A stretch of 64,000 nt of DNA from Megaustenia siamemsis (GCA_032433765.1 JAVIAB010000160.1:15058307-15122306), one strand, 5' to 3'; positions 1-11,289 are shown, numbered from the stretch's first letter. Numbers and translations are program-made. The notes: a model not told the origin generated them from the letters alone.

Positions 1-314
1 GCTTTCACTATTAGCGTACGGCCGTTTTAGGGATATACAATCAGCCATTGTGGTGACGTAGCAAACACAACAAAGGCTGCGCCCATAAAATCCCAATTAC
101 CCTAATACATGCAGCAAACAACGGACGAAAAGGTGATGCACACTCTCTGAAGTGGAAACTGCGATTGACTTGGCAGAGCAGTCATAATTAACCTTTTCAG
201 CACTTTAAGGCTATGTGGCTATGGCACAGGTGTGACAAGGATGAAACATCTGCTATAATCATGACCAGCATATGATGAACAGAGCACGCTTTTGTTGTCA
301 TCACCTCTACACCC

Positions 315-662
315 AAAGGATGGAAATGGCAGGACAAAATCACTAACATAGAATTATGGAAATGTACCAGTCAAACACCAGTGGATAAAGAGATACAGCG
401 AAGACGATGGCGATGGATAGGACACACACTACGGAAGCCAACTGAGAGTATTACACAACAGGCCCTTTTTTGGAATCCCCAGGGGAAAGGACAAAGAGGA
501 AGATCAAGGAATTCTTGGAGAAGACAGATTGAAGCAGAGACGAAGATGATGGTGAAGACATGGAATGATCTTAAAAGAATGACAAAAAACAGAACGATTT
601 GGAAAGTGTTTGTTGAAGACCTATGCTCCACTGGGAGCTAAAAATGTAGTAGAAGAAGAAGA
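315..662 (+). mobile_element. LINE L-B, 3' fragment (RT C-terminus)
   Basis: The translation at 381-641 has the typical invertebrate non-LTR pol C-terminus: RRRWRWIGHTLRKP, then TQQALFWNPQGK, a WRRQIEAE segment and a final CSTGS before the stop. The fragment is flanked by near-identical 11-bp copies at 304-314 and 663-673, consistent with a target-site duplication. The mirror position near 24600 in the right arm lacks it, so it inserted after the arms formed. A second, longer copy is at 13385-13885. Confidence 0.8.
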
Positions 663-673
663 CCTCTATACCC

Positions 674-1440
674 GGATAAGTTGTATGGGGATGTCATCAA
701 CCTTGAACTGACAAACACTTTCTTTGAACGTATTCAACATTGACGTCTAAATGTGTTCACAGAAGAGGTGGAAGCCCACAGTGGAATATACAAAGAGACA
801 TGTTAAACTGTTTGGCCATGAACTAAACCAAAAATAAGTAAGGACAATCGATACAGCTGTGAACGAACACTATTCTTGCTCTTAGTTCATTCACAATTCA
901 ATGTTTGTCTGCGACGTTGATACCTGTAGTGGTGTTGCTGCGCCATAGTTGGCGGTTCTGAGCAAGTCATTCTCAGAAAGTAGTATCGATATTGAAATTG
1001 TTATTTAAGAGAGCGTGAGAATCCTTTGTCCGGGCCACCAGCGTCGCCTACCTATGCTCAGCTCGGAACTGTGGGATACGTGGACTAAACGTACAAGAGA
1101 TCACTAACCTCGCTTGGGTCTCTTGTGTGTGCACATGGATCTATTGATGGAAACCTTCGAGCTTTGGTTTTTGTGAGAATTCGATGTCTGGTACTTTATC
1201 GTTTTATTTATTCTAAGTAACCTGAGTTGAGAGTTGATGTGAATATGATTTTATGGGGACAAGACTGCTCTACACTGTCCATGTTTCTCTGATATAAGGC
1301 AGGTTGGTGGTAAATGATCTCATAGACCTTCAGTTTTGAGGTATGGCTGTTTCCCTTAATTTTTCAGTGTTGTATCGTTTTTGTTTCTAATTCTGACTCA
1401 TTTTCGTAACAAATTTGTTTCCTTTTCTGTTTTATCTTTG
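674..1440. other. Single-copy-like arm sequence, no gene seen
   Basis: No coding exon is supported. The block is strongly conserved with its mirror at about 24090-24590, with only scattered mismatches. Confidence 0.5.
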
Positions 1441-1630
1441 CTGTATTGGTTATTTCTCTTTCTGTTTCATGCACTGTAGAGCTGTGATCCAAATAATGCA
1501 TTACTGGCTATGAGATTATGTCGTTGTGCACAGAATCGATGTTTGTTTCTCTTTCTGTTTCATGTATAGCTGTGATCCAAATAATGCATTACTGGCTATG
1601 AGATTCTGTCATTGAGCACAGAATCGATGT
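1441..1630. repeat. Two-unit tandem duplication
   Basis: A unit of roughly 90-100 bp starting with TTTCTCTTTCTGTTTCATG and containing ATAATGCATTACTGGC occurs twice in tandem. The right arm holds one unit at about 23720-23815, so the duplication is specific to this arm or was lost in the other. Confidence 0.75.
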
Positions 1631-1974
1631 TTGTTTCTCTGGATAGGTAGTGATGTTGTCAACTACAAGAACGCGATCCTAAATGACTTTGATATCTGCT
1701 CCCAGTTACCGCCCTTTTATGTCAGACTGGAACACGATCTAATTAATGTTGATCATGACCACCACAGACTGTCAAATCTGTGCTTGTTTATTGCTCCGTC
1801 TGAGCTTGCAGCGAGGGAACATTCGACAGCAAATAACAGATTCAAGATGGTTATTGTCTTCACTTCAAAATCTAACAAAAATTCCTTCCATCATTGAGAT
1901 TGTATTAACGAAACTTCTGCAATTACCTCGTTCTGCGGAGTTTTGTGTTCTGTCTTGAAACCATCATGTCTAAT

Positions 1975-2290
1975 GAGGAATGTACGTTCCAGGTACTGTG
2001 GCTGCCCTGCTCCCTTGCAGGTAAGCTCAGGGAGAGTAATAGGCTAAGGGAGGGTACTCCGAAGTAAAACAACCCCACTGCCTTGTGGGTGAGACTTTTT
2101 AGTCAAATGCTAGCGGAGCCAACCGTAAACAAACCGACGGAAGGCAATAGAAATCCACCGTCGTAAATTCTTTGTACAATCATGAATCGCCACAATAATA
2201 GAAAAATAACTGTCGAGATCGAAAGTTGTGGAGAGACATGATCACCTACACCAGCAGGCCCGGTACTTGATGATGATGAATAAAATACAG
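1975..2290 (+). mobile_element. Short composite: GC-richer head joined to L-A 3' tail
   Basis: A GC-richer head (about 1985-2210) runs directly into the terminal part of LINE family L-A, ending in GGTACTTGATGATGATGA. The same L-A terminus ends the longer copies at 27833, 44348 and 63070. The structure looks like an internally deleted, non-autonomous LINE derivative. It is shared by both arms (mirror 23085-23390). Confidence 0.55.
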
Positions 2291-2458
2291 AGACAAGAAT
2301 ACCTACAAATCTGTAAATATTTTGTAGATAAATATTTCATAAATTTGTTTGTGTGCCCAACATTAGCATTGGCCGGTGTTTAATTCGTTTATCTCTACGC
2401 CACGCCCCTGTTCATGGGTATTTCGCGTTTTATAGTACCACGTAATTTATAACAAACC

Positions 2459-2465
2459 TATAAAA
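2459..2465 (+). promoter_or_regulatory. TATA-like box upstream of AVIT-like gene, left copy
   Basis: TATAAAA lies 91 bp before the ATG and is conserved at the mirror position. The stretch to the ATG is nearly identical in both arms, as expected for a 5' UTR. The transcription start itself is not determined. Confidence 0.4.
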
Positions 2466-2555
2466 TCTGCGATAAATAAAAATCTGTTATTGCAGAGAGA
2501 GTTTACGTGTTTCTTCAAAGCTTTTTTGTGACAGTCAAATCCAGAGACTGATGCA

Positions 2556-5500
2556 ATGTCGGAGAAATGCGTGTACTATATGTGTGTGCTAATGTTGGCT
2601 TCTCTTACTTGTTGCACGTTTGGTGTACTGAATCGCGTATGCCACAACGACAGATGGTGTGATGATGGTGAATGCTGTGTCTTCAACTGGAGACCTCAGT
2701 TAGTAATGTTTACCTTTGTTATGTTACTATCCTATGTACTACAGAGTGCATCACATTTAGGGATTTAATTTGTGACTGCCAAAGTTTGCTTATTTCAAGT
2801 GGATAACGTCAGAGAATATATGAGGTCAATTTAATATAATCGTCATTTATTTGGTTTAATTTCATGTCATCACTTATTTGGTTCATGATTTCATGTTATC
2901 ATTGATGTGATATTAGATCTTGTCACCACAGAGATAAAATGTCTGAGAAAAGCACTTGGAGGGACTAGAAAAGACAGAATCAGAAATGATATTATGAAAG
3001 ATAGTTTAATTATTGAACCAATCCTAAGTTACATATAGAAACGACAAATTAGTTTGTCCATCTAGAGGAATGTCATATGATTTCTTACCATACAAACATG
3101 TAATAATATAGGATAATGGAGAAGAGCAAAAGGCAGACCCAGAGTAAGATGGATAGACAACGCAAAGAAGTGCTACAACAACATTAATTGACAGCGGTGA
3201 AGCTGCGAGAAGGTCGAAAACCGGAACTTTGTATCTACCTCGACACCCCAACGGGTAGTAGAGGAAGTGAAAAATAAGAGGAAAAAGACTTATTTGGTTT
3301 AATTTCATGTCATCACTTATTTGAGTTAATTAAATAATGTCAGCACTTATTTCGTTCATTCTTCTTTCTTTTTTCTCTTTTCACTGATACCGCGAAAGTG
3401 TCGTGGTTTATATCATTTGTCGTTCTTGAGCTACTCGTGATGTCTGAATTAATGATTTTCCTTTGTTGCTCCATGTCTCTATCACTGCATCTAAGGTAAA
3501 GTACGAGGATTGAACCGGCGTCTTAGCACGCGAGTTTCCACCCATATGTGCTCGGCCGCCTATCCAGAAATGTTCGGAGATTTCTGTATAGTGTCGCCTC
3601 AATCATCGAAACTCAGATGCGAGGCGACATTCCTCACCGTCCCTGGCTAATACCCTGGCACCCATTGCTGTCAACGGCTAGGTCGACCGTGGGGGTATTT
3701 TTTTTCCAATCACGAGTACAATTCACACTGCTCCCAGCGGGAATCGAACACAGGTTGTCCGAACGTCGGTAGTCCAGTCGGGTGGTTTTCCCAACTAGGC
3801 TATCGAGGCACCCTATTACTGCATCTATCCATCTTCTTCTAGGTCTTCCTCTTGGACTTTTTCCATGCATTCTCCAGAACGCCCTTGATGGTGATTAGTG
3901 AGGATTCATTCTGACCAGGTGGCCCAACCATTTAAGTTGTTGTTGATCTATATATTCTTGGCAGGGTTTTATTTTCACCATTTTCTTATGGTTTCATTTG
4001 GTATTCAATCTCTTCTTGTTTTGTTTGTTACTTTTCTCAAGCATCACATCTCACAAGTATTGATCTTTCTTAGATGTGATTTAGAAAGGATCCATGTTTG
4101 ACTTTCATAGCACAAAGTTGGTATGAAAATGCTTCGTTTATTTAAAGGTATTAATTAAAACATCACAGAGATGCCAGGCCTACAAATTAATGGAAAGATA
4201 ATCAATATCCTATGATATGCTGATGGTACTGTACTACTAGCAGAAAATCCTAAAGACCTACAACAATTACTTAATGAAATAAACATGACAAACAAAAATA
4301 TAGATTAGATATGAATATAAAAAAGACTAAAACTATAATCATAAACAATGAAAATACTCTAAACCTACAAATAAATATCAAATTTGAAAGAATAGACCTG
4401 GAGACAGTTCAGAACTACAACTGTCTTGAGCATACTATAAGTTGTGATGGGAAATGTACAACTGAAATAAACAAAAGAATAGGAATGGTAAAAAGTAATT
4501 TTAATGTCATGAAGAACATACTAACATCAAAATAAATAACACCAGAGCTAAAACTAAGAATAGCAAAATATTACATCTTCTCAATATGCCTGTATAGTGT
4601 AGAAACATGGACATTAGACAAGAAAACAAAACGAAAAATTGAAGCCTTTGAAATGTGGATATATAGAAGAATAGGTAGAATTTGATTGAATGAAAAGAAA
4701 AGAAAAGAATTCTTTGAAATGTGGATTTAAGGAAGATTAGAAAGAATTGGGCGAAAATAAAAGAAAACAAAGTCTAGAACAACTAAAATTAGAAAGAGAA
4801 CTACTAAATACAATTCAAACACGACAAATGCGATTTTGGGGGCATGTTAAAAGACACAACAGCCTACTAAAAGTAATCTTGGAAGGGGAAATGCAACGTA
4901 AAAGAGGCAGACGCAGACCAAGACTAACATGGTCGAGTAACATTAAAAGTTGGACAAGTCAGACTATGACATTTTCCCTTTCAAATTTACTTCTAGTTGG
5001 CTGCCGTGTCTTTTAACATGCCCCAAAAATCTCAATTGTCTTGTTTGAATTGTGTTTAACAGATCTCTTTTCATTTTTAGTTGCTTTTAGAGTTTGTTTG
5101 CCTTTTTTCACCAAATTTCTTTCTAATCTTCTATAAATCCACATTTCAAATACTTCAGTTTTCTGTTTACTTGTCTAATGTCCATGTTTCTGCACCATAT
5201 AGGAATATTGACAAGATATAACATTTCGCTATTCTTAGTTATAGCCCTGGTGTTATTTGTTTTGATGTTAGTATACTTTTCATGGCATTAAAATTACTTT
5301 TGCCATTGCTTTTCTTTTGTTTATTTCAGTTTTACATTTTCCATCACTGGTTATAGTATGTCCAAGATAGTTGTGATTCCTTCCATTTTGATATCCAGTT
5401 GTAGGTTTTGATATCAAAGGTGATGGAATAGACCTGGAGACAGTTCAGAGATTCAACTACGTTGGACATACAATGACCAGTCATGGAAAATGTAAAACTG

Positions 5501-8500
5501 ACAAGCCTTTGGTTGACAAGTCTTATCTATATTCCAGCCTAGCGCACTCTTCTGGCATCTCCCACCTTGACATGATATTTGTGCAGTATGTTCATGGTTT
5601 ACCTTAAATGGGTACCGGATTTTTTTCTGGGAAAGTAAAGCGGCATGGGCGTAATACCGACCACATTACTCCAAACATCATGAACTGAAGGTCTGTAAAA
5701 TTTATGGTCTCCAACACCATATTCCCTATACGCCATTTGGCGTGACGGGGGCACTTGTTTACTGTGTTCATGGTTACAAATTCAGGATACTTTTTAATTC
5801 TTTTTTTTTTCGTCTATCGTCTCTGTGGACATTCATAATGTCATCGCGGTCCATTGTCTACCACACTCAACATAATCCAAACTAGTAAGTCAGCCAGCAC
5901 GTTCATTATCTATCACACCAGCGTGTCACGCACACAATTAAAGCAGAATTTAATTACATCATCGCCTCAGGGACTCCAGCTACCACCGTCGTGCCCAGCC
6001 AGTTGCAATCTTTTTGAACATGTTTATTAAGTCAGTGAGGGAACACACGTGTGTATCAGTCTGCCTCAAGCCATTCTAATATGCTTTAGTGACAGCCATA
6101 ATTTCCATGGTCAAACTACTTGTAGTCAACGAGAAAGCCCCACTGTCTTCCTCCACAGTCTTACCTCCAATACAATCATTGTTTGTGCTGAATAACAAAT
6201 CGATCTGTGTAAAGGATTGGACCACTCGCAGAAAAGTTCTCGAAAATCAAGGCCTGCACTTCTGCCTCAACAACCAAGGGGTTTTGTTGCCTACATTCTC
6301 TGTCCAGTGTGATGACATCGAGAAATGATATACTGCACACTCACAGCACCTATTCTCTGTCCAGTGTGATGCCATCGAGAAATGACATACTGCACACCCA
6401 CAGCACCCATTCTCTGTCCAGTGTGATGCCATCGAGAAAGGACATACTGCACACTCACAGCACCCATTCTCTCCCGAACTCTATGCCCTCATGCTGTAAG
6501 ATGTAATATTGCCCATATTTGTATGTGTAAAGTAAAAAGTAAAGAGTCCCGTCACGCCAAGTGGCGTAAAGGGAATATTGTGTTAGTGATCATAAATCTT
6601 ACAGACCTTCAGCACATGATTGTCGGTAATGTGGTCGGTATTACGACCGTGCCGCTTTACTTTCCCAGAAAAAAATCCTGTACCAATTTAAGGATGGGTG
6701 AACCCGGAAGCCATCGATTGGGATCGAACCCTACCCCTTGTCCTTTGTAGTCCAGTTCACTAACCACTGACCTATCGCAGCTATTTTTATGTGTGATTTG
6801 GTCAACATTATGTCCCTCTACTTTTCCAGAAAAAAAAAAATTCAGGTACCAATTTAAAAGAAAAAAAAAGCCACGCCCAAAGAGTGTTATTGGGGTGGTG
6901 GGTAATGTGGTCAGCAGGACACCAGTGTCGTATTTGTTTCAAATACCATTAAGGAAAGGCTAGAGGTGAAATATTTGGAAGTCAAATTTGTGCGCTGTTG
7001 TTCATACATCTATCTATCCATCATGTCTTTTTGTTCGTCATTCTGCTATTGATTACCTTACAAATCAATCTTTTAATTTTTTTGTTATCTTCTGCTTTAT
7101 CCATTCTTCTTTCCTATTAGCCCAGCTGCCACAAAGTGTTAAAACTGTATTTCTTGTATCCAGTAAGGACATTATAGTTAACAGGAATTAGCTGATAATT
7201 TTGTACAAATGTAGACGTGTTTCTCTACTCTGTTTTGTGCTTGTTTATTTATTGGTTATTGGTTATTGGTTATGGAAGGCCTCGGCATCACAGCAAACGA
7301 ATTAAAATCCATAATTGCTCAACCGCCCGTGCCAGTGGAATCATCCGAATTACCAACTCATCTCCCAAACAAAGAAAGGTAACTGTAGTCCCCATCGTAG
7401 CAGTCTCAGCACACGCCAAAAGACATAAGGCGAAACCGCGCATAAAGTGAACACAGCCAACTGTTCCCTGTCATACGATATCATCATTCATCGTAAACAA
7501 GCGGGATATCGAAGCAGGATCAAAACGGATGAGACACACAGCTCACGGTGTGCACAGAGCACTTAACTCAGTAGCTCCTGCAACAAGCCGGACTTGGAAT
7601 ATGAGGAAACTGCAAGAAGGAACACTTTTCAGACATAGCCTTCAATGGTTCCTACCGCCTATCCACCATATACCATGGGAGTTCACGTCCTCCCGAAATT
7701 GATGATCGTCATAGCACCTGATGATGTTAGGCCGTCATTGATGACTCCAATTCCAAGCATATAGACACACAGTGGTGGTAATTTGTCATTTCCAATCCAA
7801 CAGAAGCCACATGACCTGTAGTTAGTAAAACCACAGAGAGAATATGATTTTGTGACCTTCACTGATTCACTCTTAGATGTGAATGTGTAGTTTACACAAG
7901 AGGAGAAGTTTTCAACTACAGTGATTCCATTTAAGGAATTCTGGGATAGCAAGGCAAGTCTCCTTTATAGCAGCAGAACTTGATGTTCTCCGCTCCCTTC
8001 TTGTAGCTGCTGCCACACGATTCTGATGTCTCATTAACTTGGACATCATTCAAGAACAATGTCAGATTAACATTCCATAAATATGGCTCTGCTGATGAAG
8101 TGCTTGGTGCAACAGTTGTATCAATCATACTGGGGGCTCCTGGTCTGTGGTCATTAATATCACAGACGGCACATGGTGTTGTTATATTCAGTATTTCTTT
8201 CTGGGGTGTAAATATGTGGCACACACATGGAGAGTGGTTTGTGGTCACAGTAATCCCATTAAAGGCAATTCTAGGGTAGCATGGCATAGCTGTTTCAGAA
8301 CAGCACAATCCTGTGATGTTTTCTGTGTTCGCTATAAAGCTGCTGCTGCTACACAATCCTGACCAATTATAGGTGTGGACATTATTCACTTGCAATGACA
8401 AAGCTGCTTTGTTTACATCATAAACCTCTGGAAGCGAATCATTTATGGGACTAATAGTACAATTTATTCTTCCATCGGGGATATCTGCATTGAGTCCCCA

Positions 8501-8947
8501 AAAAAAGGTCTTTGGTTAAAAAGCACACATGCGTTTGAGTTAAACACACAATGAGCCCACTTCGTAGATTCAAAATGATCCTTGCCAATGCCATCGGTTT
8601 GCACAAGTTAGGTCCTTAGCTACCAACGTCAAAAATGTCTGAAACGAAGCCATCGAATTAACGACTTTATCTTTAGCGAAGGTTAACGAACTGTGAACAA
8701 ACATTTATGTTCAAACCCTTGAAAACACTCGAATATAAATAAGCTGCCATTTTGGTGCGTCCCATGACGTCATCCTGTCATAAATTGTTTATTTATGTTT
8801 CGCAGCAAAGGTGGTGACATTGGAGTTTGTAAAGCCCGAAAGCGTCACAGCGAGAAGTGCAATCCTGGTAGACCAGCGCGCGGTCAGTGCGGGTGCGCTC
8901 TCGGATTGACATGTCAACTGTCATTTGGGAAATATGGATGCATTTAA
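2556..8947 (+). CDS. Prokineticin/AVIT (astakine-like) secreted peptide, left copy; join(2556..2698, 8806..8947)
   Basis: Two exons join in phase: exon 1 ends with two bases of a codon before GTTAGT, and exon 2 follows TTTCGCAG and supplies the third base. The product is 94 residues. Residues 1-22 form a hydrophobic signal peptide (core MCVLMLASLTCC). The mature part has exactly ten cysteines spaced C-x5-C-x4-CC-x15-C-x8-C-x9-C-x-C-x5-C-x8-C. The CC pair and the late CGCALGLTC and GKYGC motifs are the layout of the prokineticin/AVIT colipase-like fold. Known members are secreted signals: prokineticins act on GPCRs, astakines drive haemocyte formation, and some are venom components. The typical N-terminal AVIT tetrad is absent. 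The stop is at 8945-8947 and AATAAA at 9003-9008. The 6.1 kb intron is full of repeats, and an insertion ends 21 bp before exon 2. The exon structure is read directly; the family is inferred from cysteine spacing; the function is unknown. Confidence 0.72.
3100..3300 (+). mobile_element. LINE L-D, 3' fragment
   Basis: Forward translation gives KGRPRVRWIDNAKK followed by a decayed tail, the basic motif near the end of non-LTR pol proteins. Stops are in frame. It is shared with the right arm (22070-22250, minus). Confidence 0.6.
3395..4140 (-). mobile_element. LINE L-E, 3' fragment, split by a SINE
   Basis: Minus-strand translation gives MHGKSPRGRPRRRWIDA (before the SINE) and VIETWSNKGKSLIQTSRVAQ (after it). 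These are parts of one C-terminus, uninterrupted in the right arm at 21545-21965. The SINE at 3494-3814 separates the two halves. Confidence 0.7.
3494..3814 (-). mobile_element. tRNA-derived SINE, family 2, left-arm-specific
   Basis: On the minus strand the 5' end (near 3812) carries a pol III A box of the form TAGCCTAGTTGG and a B box GTTCGATTCC. A unique body follows, ending in AAGTACG/TAAAG. The repeated flank ACTGCATCTA on both sides is a target-site duplication, and the right arm has an uninterrupted LINE there. Other copies: 21237-21538, a 3' piece at 54227-54338, and a start cut by the window end near 63987. Confidence 0.85.
4160..5540. mobile_element. LINE L-F fragments in head-to-head/inverted arrangement
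   Basis: 4160-4985 (+) encodes a decayed RT: a YADGTVL version of the YADD box near 4215, then DGKCTTEINKRIG, ETWTLDKKT and RQMRFWGHVKRHNSLLK. It then turns over. 4985-5415 is a minus-strand copy of the same region, and 5410-5540 is forward again. The result is a small hairpin nested inside P1. The order is mirrored at 19845-21225. Confidence 0.75.
5590..5760 (+). mobile_element. tRNA-derived SINE family 1, 3' part only
   Basis: It matches the body and tail of the family-1 SINE: TGGGTACCGGATTTTTTTC, then the AAAGCGGCA segment, and the end GCCATTTGGCGTGACGGGG. The tRNA-like head is missing. The mirrored copy is at 19612-19770. Confidence 0.75.
5761..6297. other. Arm sequence without recognised gene
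   Basis: Nothing coding is supported. The block is conserved in inverted orientation at about 19075-19610. Confidence 0.45.
6298..6475. repeat. 57-bp tandem repeat, about 3 units
   Basis: The unit contains CCATCGAGAAATGACATAC and CACAGCACCCATTCTCTGTC. Its length is a multiple of three with no stop in several frames, which produces spurious reading frames. The right arm has about 9 units (18549-19072). Confidence 0.9.
6524..6787 (-). mobile_element. tRNA-derived SINE family 1, full-length copy
   Basis: On the minus strand it starts near 6787 with a tRNA-like head: A box TAGGTCAGTGGTTAG and B box GGTTCGATCCC. It continues through a body with GTAAAGCGGCACGG to a CACTTGGCGTGACGGGAC tail rich in TTACTTT. 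It is shared with the right arm (18236-18498), so it predates the palindrome. Other copies: 38050-38315, 42290-42540 and 46866-47125. Confidence 0.88.
6790..7240. other. Intron sequence of the AVIT-like gene, no other gene
   Basis: Low-complexity A-rich runs and arm-conserved sequence. Mirror 17800-18235. Confidence 0.45.
7252..8784 (-). mobile_element. Element R copy R1, with TSD
   Basis: A 1.5 kb insertion is flanked by identical 11-bp TTGTTTATTTA copies at 7241-7251 and 8785-8795. The right arm has the empty site near 17785. Its 3' end (low coordinate, minus-strand sense) is a short tandem tail of ATAACCA type. The tail-proximal 450 bp recurs at 9590-10317, 43113-44106 and 50545-51186. 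The 5' part carries the cysteine-rich reading frame described separately. Short-repeat tail plus TSD indicates LINE-mediated retroposition. Confidence 0.75.
7683..8519 (-). pseudogene. Cysteine-rich, two-repeat ectodomain-like reading frame inside element R1
   Basis: Minus-strand sequence is open from about 8519 to 7931, and after a one-base shift from 7952 to 7683 (roughly 280 residues). It holds two related repeats. Each has an N-glycosylation-rich stretch, CC, PCYPRI, an NGITV motif and further cysteines (repeat 1 ETAMPCYPRIAFNGITV; repeat 2 GDLPCYPRI, frame break, LNGITV). The C-terminus GIGVINDGLTSS recurs in R4 and, degraded, in R2 and R3. It looks extracellular. I do not recognise the family. 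No start Met or signal peptide is visible. It may be a retroposed host mRNA piece or the coding part of an unknown element. Confidence 0.5.
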
Positions 8948-9243
8948 TAGTCAGCGAAACAACGAGCGTGGTCGCCAACCGCTGTGCGATGACACCTGAA
9001 TGAATAAAGAAAAGCAAAATGTGTTGAAGATTTGTCTTTATTGTTAACATTTTGTAACTTTATATTACACTGTAACATGTTTTCGTCTTGTTAGTGAAAT
9101 TATAAATTATGAGACTTTTTACAGTGACGTCATGTCAAGGCGGAGTAGATATGTTTACATATAGGCTTATACTAGAAAACAAAATCTAAATGGTCTAGAA
9201 TAGACAGCAAAATATTTTTAGATTTGCTGTTTCTTACACTTTA
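8948..9243. other. 3' UTR and downstream flank of the left AVIT-like gene
   Basis: AATAAA at 9003-9008 lies 55 bp after the stop and is followed by T/GT-rich sequence. Across 8948-9090 I count about one difference from the mirror copy. Confidence 0.55.
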
Positions 9244-9589
9244 TATTCATCTGAATAGTAAGAAAACAGAAGTAATTGTTAAATTGAAGAAACACTCACC
9301 ACCATCTTGCAGCATAAAAATAAACGAGACAAACTTCCATTTCAAAATGGTGGAACGTTTGACGTTCTCTCGATCGCTGCAGACAATGCATCTGGGGTTT
9401 GATTAATTTCAGCTCTCTGATTGCAATTTTCTGTGTTGAAATCAAAATGATGTTCTACTTAGCAAATCTGCGCGACGAAGTGGACAAATCTGCACCGGCG
9501 AGTACATACAGCAATGTTTCTTTTTGACAAGTCAAGTATTGTAACGGCGACCTTCACGTCTAGTATTGACATGCGGTTAACGTCACAGT

Positions 9590-10317
9590 GAGTGCTGTTC
9601 AAATTTTCAATAGCCGACGTTGGGATTTTTGACTCAAGTTATTTACATGCTGAAACGCATTAATGGATTACTCCTTCAAGTCGACCGAAGATTTTCCTCT
9701 TTGGGAATTTGCACCGTGTTTCGTTCGTTTTACGCTAACCGTACGGTCTGTTGTTTGATGTGTGACGGGAATAATTTAACGACACCTGTGTGTTTATATG
9801 TTCGGTTCTGTTTATATGTTCGGAACAATGTCCTATCATCATCAAGCGCTATATATTTTGTGTTCTCAATATGACGATCATCATTTTCGGGATAACGTGA
9901 ACTTCCTTGGTATATGGTGGATACGCGGCAGGAACCATTGAAGGCTATGTCTGAAGGGTGTTCCTTGTTGCAGTTTCCTCACATTACAAGTCCGCCTTGT
10001 TGCAGGAGCTACTGAGTTAAGTGCTCTGTGCACACTGTGAGCTGTGTGATTCATCCGTTTTGATCATGTTTCGATGTCCCAATTGTTTACGATGAAGGAT
10101 GATATCGTATGATAGGGAACAGTTGACTGTGTTCACTTTCTGCTCGGTTTCGTCTTATGTCTTTTGGCGTGTGCTGAGACTGCTACAGTTACCTTTCTTT
10201 GTTTGAGAGATGAGTTAGTAATTCGAATGATTCCACTGGCGGTTGAGCAATTATGGATTTTGATTCGTTTGCAGTGATACCGAGGCCTTCCATAACCAAT
10301 AACCAATAACCAATAAA
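9590..10317 (+). mobile_element. Element R copy R2
   Basis: It shares the R 3' region, including a degraded cysteine-rich C-terminus near 9740-9870, the ATGGTGGAT/CGGCAGGAAC segment, and the terminal CCAATAACCAATAACCAATA tail at 10293-10317. It is part of the left-arm-specific block 9244-10925 and directly abuts the following LINE fragment. Confidence 0.7.
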
Positions 10318-10318
10318 C

Positions 10319-10925
10319 AAGACAAATCTGAAACAAGTGCAACGTTTCAAATACTTGGGCACAATAATAACATCAGATGGGAGATGCAACACAGAAGTAA
10401 AAAGCAGAATAGCTCAGGCCAAAATAGCATTTCAGAAAATGAAAAATATCTTATGCAACAAATCTATGTCAATAAAAATGAGATAGACAGTTCATCGGTG
10501 CTATATAGAACCATTTCTGACCTATGGAAGCGAATCATAGACAGTAGACAAATAAATGAAAAGACGATTAGAGGCCATAGAGGTTGGATTTCTCAGAAGA
10601 ATGTTGAAAGTTCCCTGGACAGCTAAAAAGACCAATGAGGAAGTTCACAAAGATGGCTACACAAAAAAGGGAGCTCTTAAAAAACATAAGAAAGAAGCAG
10701 TCAACATTTTTCGGGCACATCATGAGAAAAGAAAAGTTGGAATACTTGGTTACAACTGGCAAAATAAAAGGAAAGAGAGATCGCGGACGACAAAGAGAGA
10801 AAATACTGGATAGCTTGGTGTCATGGCATGGAAAACAGTCAACAACAGAACTGATACGATGCACTGTAGATAGAAGACTGTGGATGGACATGATCAACTA
10901 CGCCAACAGGTATGGCACTTTATGA
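10319..10925 (+). mobile_element. LINE L-C, 3' fragment
   Basis: The translation is recognisable across frames: QRFKYLGTIITSDGRCNTEV, LRRMLKVPWTAKKTNEEV, IRKKQSTFFGHIMRKEKLEY, DRGRQREKILDSLVSWHGK and finally MINYANRYGT. This is a non-LTR pol C-terminus. Frameshifts make it dead. Relatives: 29020-29215, 40300-40865, 51585-51955, 54600-54830. Confidence 0.8.
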
Positions 10926-11289
10926 TGATTTTCATTGCAATTGTTTCAGTACCCAAAGGTCCAGTCCGTACAATCTCCAGCCTTTCACTTTCCTTGACTT
11001 TTCTGCAAGGAAGTAAACTCTTGTCATTTGTGTTGTCTCTGCTAAAAAAAATTATCCTGACAAAATTACGAAATTGTTCTTACCTACATGAGTTTGGCAG
11101 GTACCAAGGTAGAACAGAACATGATTTTTGTTGTGCATCAACAGTTGATTTTGTCATCGATCCAAATTGGATTGTACATCACAATGATTTAGGTAAAACA
11201 AACTACAGAGTATAAAGTCATTCAACCAGCGTTGAATGGATGGGGTCTATGCTGAATCCGCTGCCAGTCAAAGGCCCTATTTAAAGAAT

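Noticed and set aside
2556..2768. Exon 1 frame read through to 2768 as a 70-residue protein
   Set aside because: A phase-matched donor at 2699 and conserved exon 2 give the ten-cysteine pattern; the read-through tail is intron sequence.
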